NCBI RefSeq assembly: GCF_003815535.1
Contig: NZ_RPFZ01000001.1
Location: 434,001-498,000 of the forward strand
Length of the DNA stretch: 64,000 nt
Direction of reading: 5' to 3'
DNA from: Aurantiacibacter spongiae
GTDB lineage: Bacteria; Pseudomonadota; Alphaproteobacteria; Sphingomonadales; Sphingomonadaceae
In this document: one piece after another, positions 56,301 through 64,000 of the stretch
Numbering within the stretch: position 1 is the first letter of the stretch
Layout: the number at the start of each line of letters is the position of its first letter
The notes under the pieces: model-generated
The model's database searches: none
What the model saw: the letters and a program-made list of their open reading frames with translations, nothing else
Told to the model about the DNA's origin: nothing
Position numbers and translations under genes: made by a program

Positions 56301-56585
56301 CTCCAGCCGCTCCACCGTCAGGTCGGGCTGCGCGGGATCACCCACCACGATATTCGCGACCACCTGCCGACCGGGGGAAATGCTCTCGATATCGTAGGTG
56401 GCGCGCACGCCGGCGTCGCGAAAGGCATCGGCGATCAGGTCGTCGGCGATGCGGTAGCGGGCGAACCACGCCAGCAGCACCGCTACGGCCAGCAGCGCCA
56501 CGACCACGCGAAAGGCGTTGCGCACGATGCGGCGCTTGCGACCCTGTGGCCGGTTTTCCTGTGCCGCGTCGGCTTCCTGCGCCAT
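53301..56585 (-). CDS. ydbH: YdbH-like AsmA-family intermembrane lipid transporter
   Basis: A protein of 1094 aa from ATG 56585. One N-terminal membrane helix ('VVVALLAVAVLLAWFARYRI') anchors it in the inner membrane. The rest is a long repeating beta structure typical of bridge-like lipid transfer proteins, with the C-terminal 'GVIPIVFDITGDGRLENGRL' block of YdbH. It should carry phospholipids across the periplasm with YnbE. It heads the ydbH-ynbE-ydbL operon. Confidence 0.88.
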   Translation of the reverse strand: MAQEADAAQENRPQGRKRRIVRNAFRVVVALLAVAVLLAWFARYRIADDLIADAFRDAGVRATYDIESISPGRQVVANIVVGDPAQPDLTVERLELLTTPRFGLPDIRQLRVSGARLYGSWRGGQLSFGALDPLLFTGEDKPFRLPDVNLALADGRALIASDYGRIGLSLSGEGRLRDGFTGELAAVSDALAAGECAAERTTLYGTVSVDSERPHFTGPLRFDRFACPDSQIAMRDAAVQLDLTADARLTHVAADFAARTGGVELASARANGLTGGGEASWRDGVLTARYDLELGAVATPPARMDALALEGRLRASDDFARMETDGDLRGTGVAMGLDLDRTLGDVAEATRGTLLAPLLDRTGLNLARELRGGSSVTARYTLRRMDGATAIAIPEARLRGASGDTVLALSRGQIAPGAAGAPRLAGNFATGGDGLPRITGRMERAAGGALTMNLAMREYASGRSRLAIPRLSLKQDAGGGVTLDGEILASGPLPGGAVRGLVLPVDGRIAADGRLALWDGCRDVRFDRLAFSNLTLERQSLTLCPQPGVPILRYGANGLQLAAGATSLDLRGRLAETPIALRSGAVGFAWPGALVARDLDVALGPPATAQGFAIADLTANLSAPRLGGEFSGTDVFLASVPLDVTGARGTWSYADDRLGLSQAAFTLADRQEDARFEPLVARDAALTLAGNVIAADALLREPETDAAIARAAVVHDLGTGTGHADLTVDGVAFDANLQPLDLTHLALGVIANVRGTVSGEGRIDWTAQGLTSSGRFGSDSLDFAAAFGPVQGASGTVVFTDLLGLSTAPGQTLAVASVNPGIEVYDGTVAFQLRGGEVLAIEGGRWPFMGGTLIMRPVDITLGAEETRTYTMEIVGLEAARFIERTGIANIAATGTFDGVIPIVFDITGDGRLENGRLVSRPPGGHIAYVGDLTYADMSIYANYAFSALRDLQYDRMEIGMNGPLTGELVTQVRFAGIRQGPEAERNIVTRVLADLPIELRINIRAPFYGLINSLRSIQDPAAVRSPRDLGLVGADGRRLRDSVDQQTVDEQDEAAEAEAERQLRESLGEPAEKRPAPAGEDTGVQPPESEIMR

Positions 56586-56653
56586 CTTGCGCGAACACTT
56601 GCGCGAGAGCGCGGGCAAAGGCAATGCGGCTGATGAGGGAGGTCGCATCGAAC

Positions 56654-57397
56654 GTGGCGCACGATGATCGCAGATCGGACAGTTCGCTCCCGCTCGACCT
56701 GCCCGAGACGAGCGCCGGCAAGATGCCTGCCAAGGCCGCCGGCCATCGCGCCCGGCTGCGCGAAAAGCTGCTCAATGGGGGGCCGGAAGCGCTGGCCGAT
56801 TACGAGGTGCTCGAATACCTGCTGTTCGGCGCGCTCGCCCGCGGCGACACCAAGCCGCTCGCCAAGCGGTTGCTGGAACGCTTCGGCTCGCTGTCGGCGG
56901 TACTCAACGCCGAAGCCGCTGCGCTCAAGCAGGTGAAAGGCGTGAGCGAGGCGACGGTCGGCCAGCTGAAGATCGCCGCGCTCGTCGCCCGGCGCATGGC
57001 GCGCAGCGAGGTGCAGGACAAACCCGTGCTCGGCAGCTGGCAGGCGTTGCTCGATTACCTCGCCATCGACATGGCACACCTGACCGTGGAACGGGTGCGC
57101 GTGCTCTACCTCAATGCCCGCAACCGCCTGCTGCTCGATCATCTGGTGGGTGACGGCACGATAGACGAGGCGGCGATCCATGTGCGCGAGGTCATCCGGC
57201 GCGGGCTGGATATCGGCGCATCGGCGCTGATCCTCGTGCACAACCATCCCAGCGGCAGCCCCGAACCCAGCCGCGCCGATATCCAGATCACGCGCCAGAT
57301 CGCCGAGGCGGGGCGCCCGCTCGGGCTGACCGTCCACGATCACGTGATCGTCGGGCGCGAGGGGCACGTCTCGTTAAGGGCCAAGGGGCTGATCTAG
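56654..57397 (+). CDS. radC: RadC family JAB-domain protein
   Basis: A protein of 247 aa from GTG 56654 ('gagggagg' upstream); ATG 56633 and ATG 56723 are alternatives. It has an N-terminal helix-hairpin-helix region ('SLSAVLNAEAAALKQVKGVS') and the JAMM metal motif 'HNHPSGSPEPSRAD'. The DNA-repair role once assigned to RadC is not proven. It shares a CTAG stop overlap with the convergent luxR-type gene. Confidence 0.9.
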   Translation: MAHDDRRSDSSLPLDLPETSAGKMPAKAAGHRARLREKLLNGGPEALADYEVLEYLLFGALARGDTKPLAKRLLERFGSLSAVLNAEAAALKQVKGVSEATVGQLKIAALVARRMARSEVQDKPVLGSWQALLDYLAIDMAHLTVERVRVLYLNARNRLLLDHLVGDGTIDEAAIHVREVIRRGLDIGASALILVHNHPSGSPEPSRADIQITRQIAEAGRPLGLTVHDHVIVGREGHVSLRAKGLI

Positions 57398-58494
57398 CTT
57401 TCCGCCCCGGAGATGGCGACTATCCGGCGCACGCGCGACAGCGCCTCGCCCAGCCCCTCGCACCCCATCTTCGCCGTGGCGGCGCGATATTGCGTGCGCA
57501 CCGTCTCCACCGACACGCCGCGCTCCTGCGCCAGTTCGGGAGCGGACGCCCCTTCCGCCAGCCGCGCCATCACCGCCGCCTCCGCAGGCGACAGGGCGAA
57601 GGCCGCGATCAGGAGCGCGCGGGCCGCCTCGCCGATGCGGGCCGGCGGCTCCCCCATCAGCACGATGCGCCTGCCGCCGCCGGGATTGGGCGCGGCAAGG
57701 ACATGGAAGCGCTCCGACCGCCCGCCCGGCGAGGCGGCGATGACCAGCGGCGTAGCCTCTATGCCGATCGAGGCGCGGAGCAGCGCATCGGCCAGCCGGG
57801 CCTGCGTCGCCGGGTGGCTGGCGAAGAAAGCCCCGCGCGAAGCGAAGAAGGGCGCGCGGCGTTCCAGCATGCGTTCGCCCGCCCGGTTCGTCTCTAGCAG
57901 CCGGCCGTTCACGGTGAGCACGAACACCGCGCCGGCGAAGCGGTCCACCAGCATCCGCCAGCTCGCCGCCTGCGCGCTGCGCCCGGCGAGCAGCGCTTTC
58001 AGCGCGAGCACGCGGCCCAGCGCTTCGGCGTCCTCGTTCAGCGTCATCACGCGCGCACGGTCGAAATCGCTCTGCCGGCGACCACGGTAGAAGGTAATGC
58101 CGCACAATCCGCCCTGCATCGGGCCGACGAGCGCGGCCGCGCGGAAGCTGTCGTCGCCGTTGGCGCGCAGCAGATCGTTGTAGAGTGCGCTGTCGCCGAA
58201 TTCGTGATCCGAAACGTAATCCGACGTCAGCAGGAATTCGGCATCGGCCCCCTCCCCACTGGCCAGCATCGCCCGCGTCCACGGATCGTTCGCGGCGTAG
58301 CGTTCGTGATACTCGCCCAGCATCGCGTCAGACCAGTCATTGCGGAACACCATGATCTCGTCGACGGCGAAGCCACCGCTCCATCCGGCGGCGTAGCCCT
58401 TGGCGCCGATGCGCGCGGCATAGCTGTCGAACAACGCGACGAGCGCCTCGTCGTCCATCACGGCATCGAACGCCGCTTCCAGTGCGAGTGCCAT
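57394..58494 (-). CDS. LuxR-type transcriptional regulator
   Basis: A protein of 366 aa from ATG 58494 ('gggagg' upstream). The C-terminal ~60 residues are a GerE/LuxR helix-turn-helix ('LSPAEAAVMARLAEGASAPE', 'LAQERGVSVETVRTQYRAA'). The N-terminal ~290 residues hold a PAS-like sensing part ('GAVFVLTVNGRLLETNRAGE') without autoinducer-binding motifs that I can recognise. It faces away from the repeat-rich gap before purB and could regulate there or itself. Confidence 0.85.
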   Translation of the reverse strand: MALALEAAFDAVMDDEALVALFDSYAARIGAKGYAAGWSGGFAVDEIMVFRNDWSDAMLGEYHERYAANDPWTRAMLASGEGADAEFLLTSDYVSDHEFGDSALYNDLLRANGDDSFRAAALVGPMQGGLCGITFYRGRRQSDFDRARVMTLNEDAEALGRVLALKALLAGRSAQAASWRMLVDRFAGAVFVLTVNGRLLETNRAGERMLERRAPFFASRGAFFASHPATQARLADALLRASIGIEATPLVIAASPGGRSERFHVLAAPNPGGGRRIVLMGEPPARIGEAARALLIAAFALSPAEAAVMARLAEGASAPELAQERGVSVETVRTQYRAATAKMGCEGLGEALSRVRRIVAISGAES

Positions 58495-59165
58495 CGACCC
58501 TCCCGTTTCAGAGAGAGGCGATGCGCCGATTTTCCCACCTTGGCAAGCACTTGGCGGGGCGGGACGCGGAGCGAGTGAGGGACCGGCACGATGACCGGCC
58601 CCTCTCCCGGGTGGCCCGTAACGGGTCGCAAGCGAACCGGCCCGGGACTTCGCGCCGGTGCCCCCCCGCACCGGTTGCATGACTGCGCGGCGACGGACGA
58701 TCGCGGCGCAAACTGGGTGGACCGGGCGGGGTGGCGCGCCATGCCGGCGGGAATTGCCGGACGGCCGCTCATCCGCCCGACCCGTCATCTGAATGGCACC
58801 GCCGCCGCGCCGGCGGCATCCCCACAATTGGGGATGGGGGAATTTTTGTCCGCGGCATGCCCCTGTGGCTTTCCTATCTGTCCGACCCCGTGCAGCACGC
58901 TGCGCGAAGCGGGACACGGGGCCTTTGCGCAATTTTTTTCCCAGCACGGCAAAGTGTCAACTTCGCGAGGATAGAACGTCATAAATCATTGGTATTTCGA
59001 TCAAAAGACCCCGGAAGCGAAGTTGACGCGAGTGTAAACTTCGTCAACCTCGCAAATCCTTCACAAGCGGGCCGCAGAGCGCGTCCGCCGGCGCAACCGC
59101 TTGCCTCGCCCCGCCCCAGCCCCTACCCGCTCGCCATCGACTCCCCTCAAGCCGAAAGTGCCCCG
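58495..59165. other. Large intergenic region with repeats and hairpins
   Basis: This 671-base gap lies between the LuxR-type gene and purB. No family-matching protein was found. It contains a small hairpin ('atcccc'/'ggggat', 58818-58835), a larger stem ('ccccgtg'/'cacgggg', followed by a T run ending at 58939), and a cluster of 'gtcaacttcg'-type repeats (58953-59048). It is AT-richer from about 58920 to 59060, probably the promoter zone. Confidence 0.6.
58953..59048. repeat. Cluster of gtcaacttcg repeats, candidate operator
   Basis: Near-identical 13-mers 'agtgtcaacttcg' (58953-58965) and 'agtgtaaacttcg' (59031-59043). 'gtcaacttcgc' (58956-58966) has its perfect 11-bp inverted copy 'gcgaagttgac' at 59017-59027. 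'gttgacg'/'cgtcaac' (59022-59048) form a dyad with 13-base spacer. This resembles several binding sites for one dimeric regulator. Confidence 0.6.
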
Positions 59166-60482
<1,317 letters not shown>

Positions 60483-60556
60483 CGGCCCTTCCCAAAACCG
60501 TCGCCCTTGCCTAGCGTCAACGCAGCGAATTCGGAAAAAGACAAGGGGAAGCAGCA

Positions 60557-61009
60557 ATGTCGATCGTCAGAACCATCGTCTGGGTGCTGCTGCTGGTAGC
60601 GCTGCTGCTGTTCTCTTTCGCCAACTGGGATCCGACCGTTACCGTCCGCATCTGGGAGGGGATCGTCGTCGACACGAAGATCCCGGCGATCGTGATCGTA
60701 TCCTTCCTGATCGGCTTCGTGCCGATGTGGCTCTATCACCGCGCCGCCATGTGGCGGATGCGGCGCAAGGTCGCCAGCCTCGAAAACGCCGCGCGCACCG
60801 CTGCCGCCACCCCGGTAGCGACGAGCCATTCCGACGCAACGACCACAACCGGAACCACCGCTGGCCGCGCGCCCGTCACTTCTGACGAGACGGAAACGGC
60901 GGTGACCCGCAGCGATGTCGACGGGGATGGCGATACCGATACCGTGCACCGCGAAACCCGGCATCGCGACGACGACGTGCCCGGCACCTATCGCTCGCCC
61001 GGATCGTGA
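60557..61009 (+). CDS. LapA domain membrane protein
   Basis: A protein of 150 aa from ATG 60557 ('aagggga' upstream). Two helices ('TIVWVLLLVALLLFSFANWD', 'IPAIVIVSFLIGFVPMWLYH') and the short coiled part after them match LapA/DUF1049, linked in E. coli to LPS control. The C-terminal half is a Thr/Ala/Asp-rich, disordered tail. Its stop overlaps the pyrF GTG. Confidence 0.85.
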   Translation: MSIVRTIVWVLLLVALLLFSFANWDPTVTVRIWEGIVVDTKIPAIVIVSFLIGFVPMWLYHRAAMWRMRRKVASLENAARTAAATPVATSHSDATTTTGTTAGRAPVTSDETETAVTRSDVDGDGDTDTVHRETRHRDDDVPGTYRSPGS

Positions 61010-61680
61010 GCAATCCGGTCTATCTGGCGCTCGACCTGCCGCAACTGGCGGGCGCGAAGGCGCTGGCCGAAAAGGTGCGCGGCCATGTCGGCGGGCTGAA
61101 ACTCGGCCTCGAATTCTTCTGCGCCCACGGCGCGCACGGCGTTCACGAGATCCGGGAGCTCGGCCTGCCGGTCTTTCTCGACCTGAAGCTGCACGACATC
61201 CCCAATACCGTCGCCGGCGCGATGCAGGCGCTGCACGTCCTCGAACCTGCCATCGTCACCGTCCATGCCGGCGGCGGGCGGGCCATGATGGAAGATGCGA
61301 AGGCCGCCGCGGGGGAGAATTGCAAGGTCGTCGCCGTGACGCTGCTCACCAGCATGGACGGGCGCGACCTCGAACGCACCGGCGTTGCCGGCACCGCGCA
61401 CGATCAGGTGATGCGACTGGCCGGGCTGGCACAGGATGCCGGGCTCGACGGGATCGTGTGTTCCGGGCACGAGGTGAAGGCGGTTCACGACAGCTGGCGC
61501 GACGGCTTCTTCGTCGTCCCCGGCCTGCGCCCCGGCGGGAAGCCGACCGCCGATCAGAAGCGGGTCGTCACCCCGCGCCAGGCCCGCGACGACGGCGCAT
61601 CGGTGCTGGTGATCGGCCGGCCTATCAGCCGTGCCGATGATCCGCTGGCGGCGGCGCGGGAGATCGAGGCGACGCTGTGA
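61006..61680 (+). CDS. pyrF: Orotidine 5'-phosphate decarboxylase
   Basis: A protein of 224 aa from GTG 61006 (GTGA overlap). 'VFLDLKLHDIPNTVAGAMQA' holds the catalytic Asp-Lys array, and 'VVPGLRPGG' and 'VIGRPISRADDP' bind phosphate. It makes UMP. It is followed by trpF after 59 bases. Confidence 0.96.
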   Translation: MSNPVYLALDLPQLAGAKALAEKVRGHVGGLKLGLEFFCAHGAHGVHEIRELGLPVFLDLKLHDIPNTVAGAMQALHVLEPAIVTVHAGGGRAMMEDAKAAAGENCKVVAVTLLTSMDGRDLERTGVAGTAHDQVMRLAGLAQDAGLDGIVCSGHEVKAVHDSWRDGFFVVPGLRPGGKPTADQKRVVTPRQARDDGASVLVIGRPISRADDPLAAAREIEATL

Positions 61681-61739
61681 CGTGAACCGGCCTCCCCGCC
61701 CACTTTCACTACCCCATCAATTCGCCTAGACGAGCCACC

Positions 61740-62390
61740 ATGCCGGAACAGTTGATCAAGATCTGTGGGCTGACCACGCCCGAAACCGTCGATGCCGCCG
61801 TTGATGCGGGGGCGACGCATATCGGCCTCGTCCACTTCGAGAAAAGCCCGCGCCATCTCCCGCTGGAGGATGCGGCAAAACTGCGCACCCGAGTGCCGCC
61901 GCATGTCAAGGTCGTGCTGCTTACGGTCAACATGCAACCTAAGGACACGGCGGAGGCGCTGCAGGAAATACAGCCCGACGTGCTGCAACTGCACGGCCGC
62001 GAGAACCCCGAATGGCTGGCGCTCATCAAGAACAATTCCAAGCTGGAAGTATGGAAGGCCATCGGCGTGAAGGACGCCGCCGCGCTGGAGAAATCGGACC
62101 GCTTTGCCGACGTCGCGCATCGCCTGATCTACGATGCCGCCGCCGGCGCGTTGCCGGGCGGCAACGGGCTGGCGCTGGACTGGCGGCTATTGCTCAATCA
62201 TCGACACAAGCTTCCCTGGGGTCTGGCTGGCGGGCTCGGACCGTCGAACGTGGGCGATGCCATCCGCTATACCGATGCGCCGCTGGTGGATGCCTCCTCC
62301 GGCCTGGAAAGCGCACCCGGGGTGAAGGATACCGGGAAAATCCGCGCCTTCTGCGACGCCGCGCGTGAAGCGCGCCGCGCGATGGCCTGA
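61740..62390 (+). CDS. trpF: Phosphoribosylanthranilate isomerase
   Basis: A protein of 216 aa. '[20 protein letters not shown]' holds the catalytic Cys, '[13 protein letters not shown]' is conserved, and '[15 protein letters not shown]' and '[16 protein letters not shown]' form the phosphate site. It acts in tryptophan synthesis. trpB starts 17 bases later. Confidence 0.96.
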   Translation: MPEQLIKICGLTTPETVDAAVDAGATHIGLVHFEKSPRHLPLEDAAKLRTRVPPHVKVVLLTVNMQPKDTAEALQEIQPDVLQLHGRENPEWLALIKNNSKLEVWKAIGVKDAAALEKSDRFADVAHRLIYDAAAGALPGGNGLALDWRLLLNHRHKLPWGLAGGLGPSNVGDAIRYTDAPLVDASSGLESAPGVKDTGKIRAFCDAAREARRAMA

Positions 62391-62406
62391 GAACGAGAGA
62401 CAGCGC

Positions 62407-63678
62407 ATGACCGGAACGCAACCCAATTCCTCCCGCACCCAGCCCCCCGTGAAGGCGAACAGCTTTCGCCAAATGCCGGATTCGCACGGGCATTTCGGCG
62501 CGTTCGGCGGTCGCTACGTCGCCGAAACGCTGATGCCGCTGATCCTCGATCTGGAAAGGGAATACCGCGCAGCGAAGGCTGACGATGCCTTCCAGTCAGA
62601 GTTCGACGACCTGCTCGAACATTATGTCGGCCGTCCCAGTCCGCTCTATCACGCCGAGCGGCTGACGGAGCGCCTGCGCGCCGATGCGCCCGAGGGCAAG
62701 GGCGCGCAGATCTGGTTCAAGCGCGACGAACTGAACCACACCGGCGCGCACAAGATCAACAATTGCATCGGGCAGATCCTGCTGGCGATCCGCATGGGCA
62801 AGACGCGTATCATCGCCGAGACCGGCGCGGGGCAGCACGGCGTCGCCACCGCCACGGTCTGCGCGCGCTTCGGCCTGCCCTGCGTGGTCTACATGGGCGC
62901 GACCGACGTGAAGCGGCAGCAGCCCAACGTGTTCCGCATGAAGCTGCTCGGCGCCGAGGTCGTCCCCGTCACCAGCGGACGCGCCACGCTGAAGGACGCC
63001 ATGAACGAAGCGCTGCGCGACTGGGTCGCGAATGTGGAGGACACCTTCTACATCATCGGCACCGCCGCCGGCCCGCATCCCTACCCCGAGCTGGTTCGCG
63101 ATTTTCAGAGCGTGATCGGCCGCGAGGCGCGCGAACAGATGCTGGCCCGCACCGGCAGGCTGCCCGACATGCTGGTGGCCGCGATCGGCGGCGGCAGCAA
63201 CGCCATCGGCCTGTTTCACCCCTTCCTCGACGATCCCGAAGTCAAGATGCTCGGCGTTGAGGCGGCCGGGCACGGACTCGACGGAAACGAGCACGCCGCC
63301 AGCCTCGCAGGCGGTTTTCCCGGCATCCTCCACGGCAACAAGACCTATCTGTTGCAGGACGAGGACGGCCAGATCACCGAGGGACACTCGATCAGCGCGG
63401 GTCTCGACTATCCGGGCATCGGGCCGGAGCACGCATGGCTGAAGGAAACGGGCCGCGTCGAATACACCTCCGCCACCGACGAGGAGGCACTGGACGCCTT
63501 CCAGCTATTGTGCCGCACCGAGGGCATCATTCCCGCGCTCGAACCCAGCCACGCTATCGCCGCCATCGTCAAGCGCGCCCGCGAAATGCCGCGCGGCAGC
63601 GTGATCCTCGCCAACCTCTGCGGCCGCGGCGACAAAGACATCTTCACCGTCGCCGAGGCGCTGGGAGTGGAGATGTGA
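62407..63678 (+). CDS. trpB: Tryptophan synthase beta chain
   Basis: A protein of 423 aa from ATG 62407. '[14 protein letters not shown]', PLP-lysine motif '[14 protein letters not shown]', '[20 protein letters not shown]' and '[13 protein letters not shown]' are complete. It condenses indole with serine. Its TGA overlaps the next small gene (GTGA). Confidence 0.97.
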   Translation: MTGTQPNSSRTQPPVKANSFRQMPDSHGHFGAFGGRYVAETLMPLILDLEREYRAAKADDAFQSEFDDLLEHYVGRPSPLYHAERLTERLRADAPEGKGAQIWFKRDELNHTGAHKINNCIGQILLAIRMGKTRIIAETGAGQHGVATATVCARFGLPCVVYMGATDVKRQQPNVFRMKLLGAEVVPVTSGRATLKDAMNEALRDWVANVEDTFYIIGTAAGPHPYPELVRDFQSVIGREAREQMLARTGRLPDMLVAAIGGGSNAIGLFHPFLDDPEVKMLGVEAAGHGLDGNEHAASLAGGFPGILHGNKTYLLQDEDGQITEGHSISAGLDYPGIGPEHAWLKETGRVEYTSATDEEALDAFQLLCRTEGIIPALEPSHAIAAIVKRAREMPRGSVILANLCGRGDKDIFTVAEALGVEM

Positions 63679-63854
63679 GTGATCGATCTTCCAAGGGCTT
63701 AAGAATCGCTTTGGCAGGCACTTTCGGCGTTTGGATCGGTGGTCTCCTCTCCGAACCGTGGCACGATTCATGGCTGGCGCATTTGGCGTTTTCTGCGCTG
63801 GTAGGCTTAATTTTATTCGTTCTCTTTCGCTTCACTCCGTTGATGGGCAAATGA
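63675..63854 (+). CDS. Tiny membrane protein between trpB and trpA
   Basis: A protein of 59 aa from GTG 63675 (overlaps the trpB stop); its TGA overlaps the trpA ATG. Two hydrophobic helices ('[20 protein letters not shown]', '[20 protein letters not shown]'). By my count the gene is about 51% G+C, unlike trpB and trpA. The perfect four-base overlaps on both sides support translation. No family recognised. Confidence 0.65.
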   Translation: MSDRSSKGLRIALAGTFGVWIGGLLSEPWHDSWLAHLAFSALVGLILFVLFRFTPLMGK

Positions 63855-64000
63855 CCAACCGCCTCTCCTCCGCCTTCGCCAAGCCCCACCCGGCCCTCGT
63901 CTGCTTCCTCACCGCGGGCGACGGGGACACCTCGGCCAATCTCGACGCGCTGGTCGAGGGCGGCGCGGACGTGATCGAGCTGGGCATGCCGTTCACCGAT
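63851..64000 (+). CDS. trpA: Tryptophan synthase alpha chain, 5' part (cut by window edge)
   Basis: Fifty codons from ATG 63851: '[20 protein letters not shown]', then 'TAGDGDTSANLDALVEGG' and 'DVIELGMPFTD', the TrpA N-terminus with the catalytic Glu in 'VIELGMPF'. It makes indole for TrpB. The gene continues past the window. Confidence 0.95.
   Translation, partial: MTNRLSSAFAKPHPALVCFLTAGDGDTSANLDALVEGGADVIELGMPFTD

Overview
The window looks like chromosome from an alphaproteobacterium of the order Sphingomonadales, most likely near Erythrobacteraceae/Sphingomonadaceae. This is inferred from high GC, an F0 ATP synthase operon (I-a-c-b'-b) separated from F1 genes, a FYDLN-acid (TIGR02300) protein, an UrcA-family protein, a large sphingomonad-type TonB receptor, Flp pilins, and ribosomal proteins S16 and L9 with acidic tails. 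No phage, insertion sequence or CRISPR array was seen. One tRNA, tRNA-Ala(GGC), is present.

Layout. 1-4300: the 5' part of bamD, an UrcA-type secreted protein, and a tightly overlapping trio (2OG-Fe(II) oxygenase, TPR/2OG-oxygenase fusion, methyltransferase) that converges on a TonB-dependent receptor (4433-7336). 7600-11200: two tandem Flp pilins, then two tandem small paralogous peptides with a nearly identical twin-arginine-like N-terminal core and unrelated Gly-rich tails, followed by a PqqD-like/HprK-like kinase fusion and an NTP_transf_5 nucleotidyltransferase. This last cassette is the best candidate for an undescribed system. 11200-18200: lepA and two paralogous GGDEF-EAL-PilZ proteins. 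18300-27060: adrenodoxin-type ferredoxin reductase, dnaN, fabD-(unknown)-fabG, a divergent LD-carboxypeptidase/Mur ligase pair for murein recycling, and a DUF808 membrane protein. 27280-28560: rpsF-rpsR-rplI. 28670-33070: membrane protein, hydrolase, lipoprotein, asd and an APC permease.

33650-39890 (minus strand) is the conserved ffh-rpsP-rimM-trmD-rplS locus, opened between rimM and trmD by four accessory genes, one of them a plus-strand thioredoxin-reductase-like flavoprotein. tRNA-Ala and the FYDLN protein follow. 40665-46143 carries aroA, a small membrane gene, cmk, a DUF2238 gene and rpsA. 46240-49590 holds a GFA protein, glyoxalase II, a lipoprotein, an esterase and a flavodoxin-like protein. 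49700-52270 is the F0 ATP synthase operon. 52640-56590 is a ydbH-ynbE-ydbL operon for intermembrane lipid transport. radC and a LuxR-type regulator follow, then a 671-base gap rich in repeats before purB. The window ends with lapA-pyrF-trpF-trpB-(small membrane gene)-trpA, with trpA cut by the edge.

Many starts overlap the preceding stop by four bases (ATGA/GTGA), so translational coupling is common. Starts were chosen by Shine-Dalgarno sequences, family alignment from memory, and overlap logic. No database search was possible, so family names are recognition calls.
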